Assembly: GCA_016194795.1 (NCBI GenBank)
Contig: JACQAX010000416.1
Span: 1 to 6,241, forward strand
DNA from: Deltaproteobacteria bacterium
GTDB lineage: Bacteria > Bdellovibrionota > UBA1018 > UBA923
DNA: 6,241 nt
Direction of reading: 5' to 3'
Below, in pieces: positions 4,497 through 6,241 of the stretch (positions within the stretch are counted from its first letter, which is position 1; each line of letters begins with the position of its first letter). The translations under genes were made by a program, and so were the position numbers. The notes under the pieces are model-generated. The model saw nothing but the letters and a program-made list of their open reading frames with translations, searched no databases and was not told the DNA's origin.

Positions 4497-6241
4497 ATGA
4501 CGAAAATCACCGAGGCTCTGGATAAACGCATTCTCGTTCTCGACGGCGCCATGGGAACGGCGATCCAGGACAAGAACCTCGCGGCCGACGACTTCGGCGG
4601 CCCCGACCTCGAAGGCTGCAACGAGTACCTGGTCATCACGCGCCCCCAGGTCATCAGCGACATCCACGAGGCCTATCTCAAAGCCGGCTGCGACGTCGTC
4701 GAGACCAATACGTTCGGCGGCACCCCGCTCGTGCTCGACGAGTACGGCCTCGGCGCGCGCGCTCATGAGATCAATCTCGCGGCGGCGAAGCTCGCGCGCG
4801 CGGCGGCCGACAAGTTCAGCACGCCCGACAAGCCTCGCTTCGTCGCCGGCTCGATCGGCCCGACGACCAAGGCGATCTCCGTCACCGGCGGCGTCACCTT
4901 CGACGTTCTAGCCGACAATTTTTACGCGCAGGCCAAGGCGCTCGCCGAAGGCGGCGTCGACTATCTTCTGCTCGAAACCTGCCAGGACACGCGCAACATC
5001 AAGGCGGCCTTCGTCGGCATCGACCGGCTTTTCGCCGAGCTCGGTCGCGAGCTCCCCGTGGCCGTTTCGGGCACCATCGAGCCGATGGGCACGATGCTGG
5101 CGGGCCAGTCGGTCGAGGCGCTCTACACCTCGCTCATGCACCGCGATCTGCTTTATATCGGGCTGAACTGCGCCACCGGCCCCGAGTTCATGACCGACCA
5201 CATCCGCTCGCTCGCGAGGCTCTCGAAGTTTCGCGTGGCCTGCGTGCCGAACGCCGGCCTGCCCGACGAGAACGGCTGCTATCTCGAGACGCCCGACATG
5301 GTCGCCGGCGTGCTGCGCCGGTTTCTCTCCAGCGGCTGGGTAAACCTGCTCGGCGGCTGCTGCGGCACGCACGCGGGCCACATCGCGGCGCTCGCCAAGC
5401 TCGCCTCGGAGCACAAGCCCCGCGTGGCCGCGCCCGCGCGCGCCTCGACGCTCTCGGGCGTCGACTTCCTCGAGATCACCGACGAGATGCGCCCCGTGAT
5501 CGTCGGCGAGCGGACGAACGTGATCGGCTCGAAGAAGTTCAAGGAGCTGATCGTCGACGACAAGTTCGAAGAGGCCACCGACATCGCGCGCGCGCAGGTG
5601 AAGAACGGCGCGCACATCATCGACGTCTGCCTGGCCAACCCCGACCGCGACGAGATGGCCGACATGAAGCGCTTTCTCGAGATCGCGGTGAAGAAGATCC
5701 GCGCCCCCCTCATGATCGACTCGACCGACGAGAAGGTTCTCGCCATGTCGCTCACCTACTCGCAGGGCAAGGCCATCATCAACTCGATCAACCTCGAGGA
5801 CGGCGAGGAGCGCTACGAGAAGGTGCTGCCGCTCGCGAAAAAATTCGGCGCGGCCCTCGTGGTCGGCACCATCGACGACGATCCTCAGCAGGGCATGGGC
5901 GTCACACGCCAACGCAAGCTCGAGATCGCCGAGCGCTCCTACAAGCTGCTCACCGAAAAATACGGCATCCCGCCCGAGGACATCTACTGGGACCCGCTCG
6001 TCTTCCCGTGCGCCACCGGCGACGCGCAGTACGTCGGCTCGGCCGTGGAGACGATCGAGGGCATCCGCCTCATCAAGCAGAAGTTCCCCGGCACGCGCAC
6101 GGTGCTCGGCATCTCGAACGTGAGCTTCGGCCTGCCGGCCGCCGGCCGCGAGGTGCTGAACTCGGTTTTCCTCTACCACTGCGTGCAGGCCGGCCTGGAC
6201 CTCGCGATCGTGAACTCCGAGAAGCTGCAGCGCTACGCGAG
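4497..6241 (+). CDS. metH: Cobalamin-dependent methionine synthase, N-terminal half
   Basis: Starting at ATG 4497, 581 codons are visible and the frame runs off the right edge. The first domain (about 1-305) is the homocysteine S-methyltransferase barrel: LDGAMGT (15-21), ETNTFGG (69-75), GSIGPT (118-123), LLLETCQD (157-164), SGT (191-193), GLNCATGP (222-229) and LGGCCGT (285-291). Cys225, Cys288 and Cys289 correspond to the three zinc cysteines that bind homocysteine thiolate. The second domain (about 330-581) is the pterin-binding barrel for methyl-tetrahydrofolate: VGERTNVIGSKKF (336-348), DVCLANPDRDE, MIDSTDEKV, NSINLEDG, DPLVFPCATGD and ISNVSFGLP. The cobalamin-binding and reactivation domains of full-length MetH (about 1,200 residues) would lie outside the window. 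It transfers methyl from methyl-THF through cob(I)alamin to homocysteine. No Shine-Dalgarno is seen, so translation may be coupled to the upstream methyltransferase gene. No frameshift or lost catalytic residue is seen. Confidence 0.96.
   Translation, partial: MTKITEALDKRILVLDGAMGTAIQDKNLAADDFGGPDLEGCNEYLVITRPQVISDIHEAYLKAGCDVVETNTFGGTPLVLDEYGLGARAHEINLAAAKLARAAADKFSTPDKPRFVAGSIGPTTKAISVTGGVTFDVLADNFYAQAKALAEGGVDYLLLETCQDTRNIKAAFVGIDRLFAELGRELPVAVSGTIEPMGTMLAGQSVEALYTSLMHRDLLYIGLNCATGPEFMTDHIRSLARLSKFRVACVPNAGLPDENGCYLETPDMVAGVLRRFLSSGWVNLLGGCCGTHAGHIAALAKLASEHKPRVAAPARASTLSGVDFLEITDEMRPVIVGERTNVIGSKKFKELIVDDKFEEATDIARAQVKNGAHIIDVCLANPDRDEMADMKRFLEIAVKKIRAPLMIDSTDEKVLAMSLTYSQGKAIINSINLEDGEERYEKVLPLAKKFGAALVVGTIDDDPQQGMGVTRQRKLEIAERSYKLLTEKYGIPPEDIYWDPLVFPCATGDAQYVGSAVETIEGIRLIKQKFPGTRTVLGISNVSFGLPAAGREVLNSVFLYHCVQAGLDLAIVNSEKLQRYA

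Noticed and set aside
4908..6179. Long open frame on the minus strand (423 codons) opposite metH
   Set aside because: It is antisense to an unmistakable metH and its product is a His/Arg/Asp/Val/Leu-rich low-quality sequence with no domain. GC-rich codon use creates such shadow frames.

Overview
The window is GC-rich and almost fully coding, with strong G/C bias at third codon positions. Long antisense open frames arise from that bias. Two proteins look like outer-membrane beta-barrels ending in a C-terminal Phe, and Sec-type signal peptides are present, so the source is a diderm (Gram-negative-type) bacterium. The phylum cannot be fixed from the sequence; groups such as Bdellovibrionota, Desulfobacterota, Myxococcota or Elusimicrobiota would fit, but this is a guess.

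Left part (1-3522) is a cell-envelope region. A secreted FecR-domain protein with a Gly/Ser/Lys/Asp hexapeptide-repeat linker (1-875, minus, C-terminus outside the window) is divergent from an exported TPR protein with a C-terminal beta-barrel (982-2565, plus). This meets, tail to tail, a second small beta-barrel frame (2562-2993, minus). The two genes share one 8-bp palindrome that encodes Phe-stop on both strands. Upstream of the small barrel is a second FecR-domain frame (2994-3494, minus). The layout is therefore a mirror image: FecR / barrel >< barrel / FecR. The right-hand pair looks damaged. Its signal peptide (3463-3522) is out of frame with the FecR body, the first part of the FecR protein is missing, and the small barrel has no usable N-terminus or start codon. 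Either it is a decaying pseudogene pair or the sequence has assembly deletions/indels there.

Right part (3549-6241) is a methionine-synthesis pair on the plus strand. First comes a compact 314-residue MetE/UroD-like zinc methyltransferase without the MetE N-terminal folate-binding half. Three bases later comes the start of cobalamin-dependent methionine synthase (metH), of which 581 codons are visible: the homocysteine domain with its three zinc cysteines and the pterin (methyl-THF) domain. The short gap and the lack of a visible Shine-Dalgarno for metH suggest one transcript and translational coupling. No SAM or cobalamin riboswitch fits in the 26-bp gap upstream.

The most interesting points are the pairing of a short MetE-like protein with MetH, and the mirrored FecR/barrel envelope locus with its shared palindromic stop. 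There is no stretch over 300 bases without a gene, and no RNA gene, CRISPR array, insertion sequence or integrase was seen.
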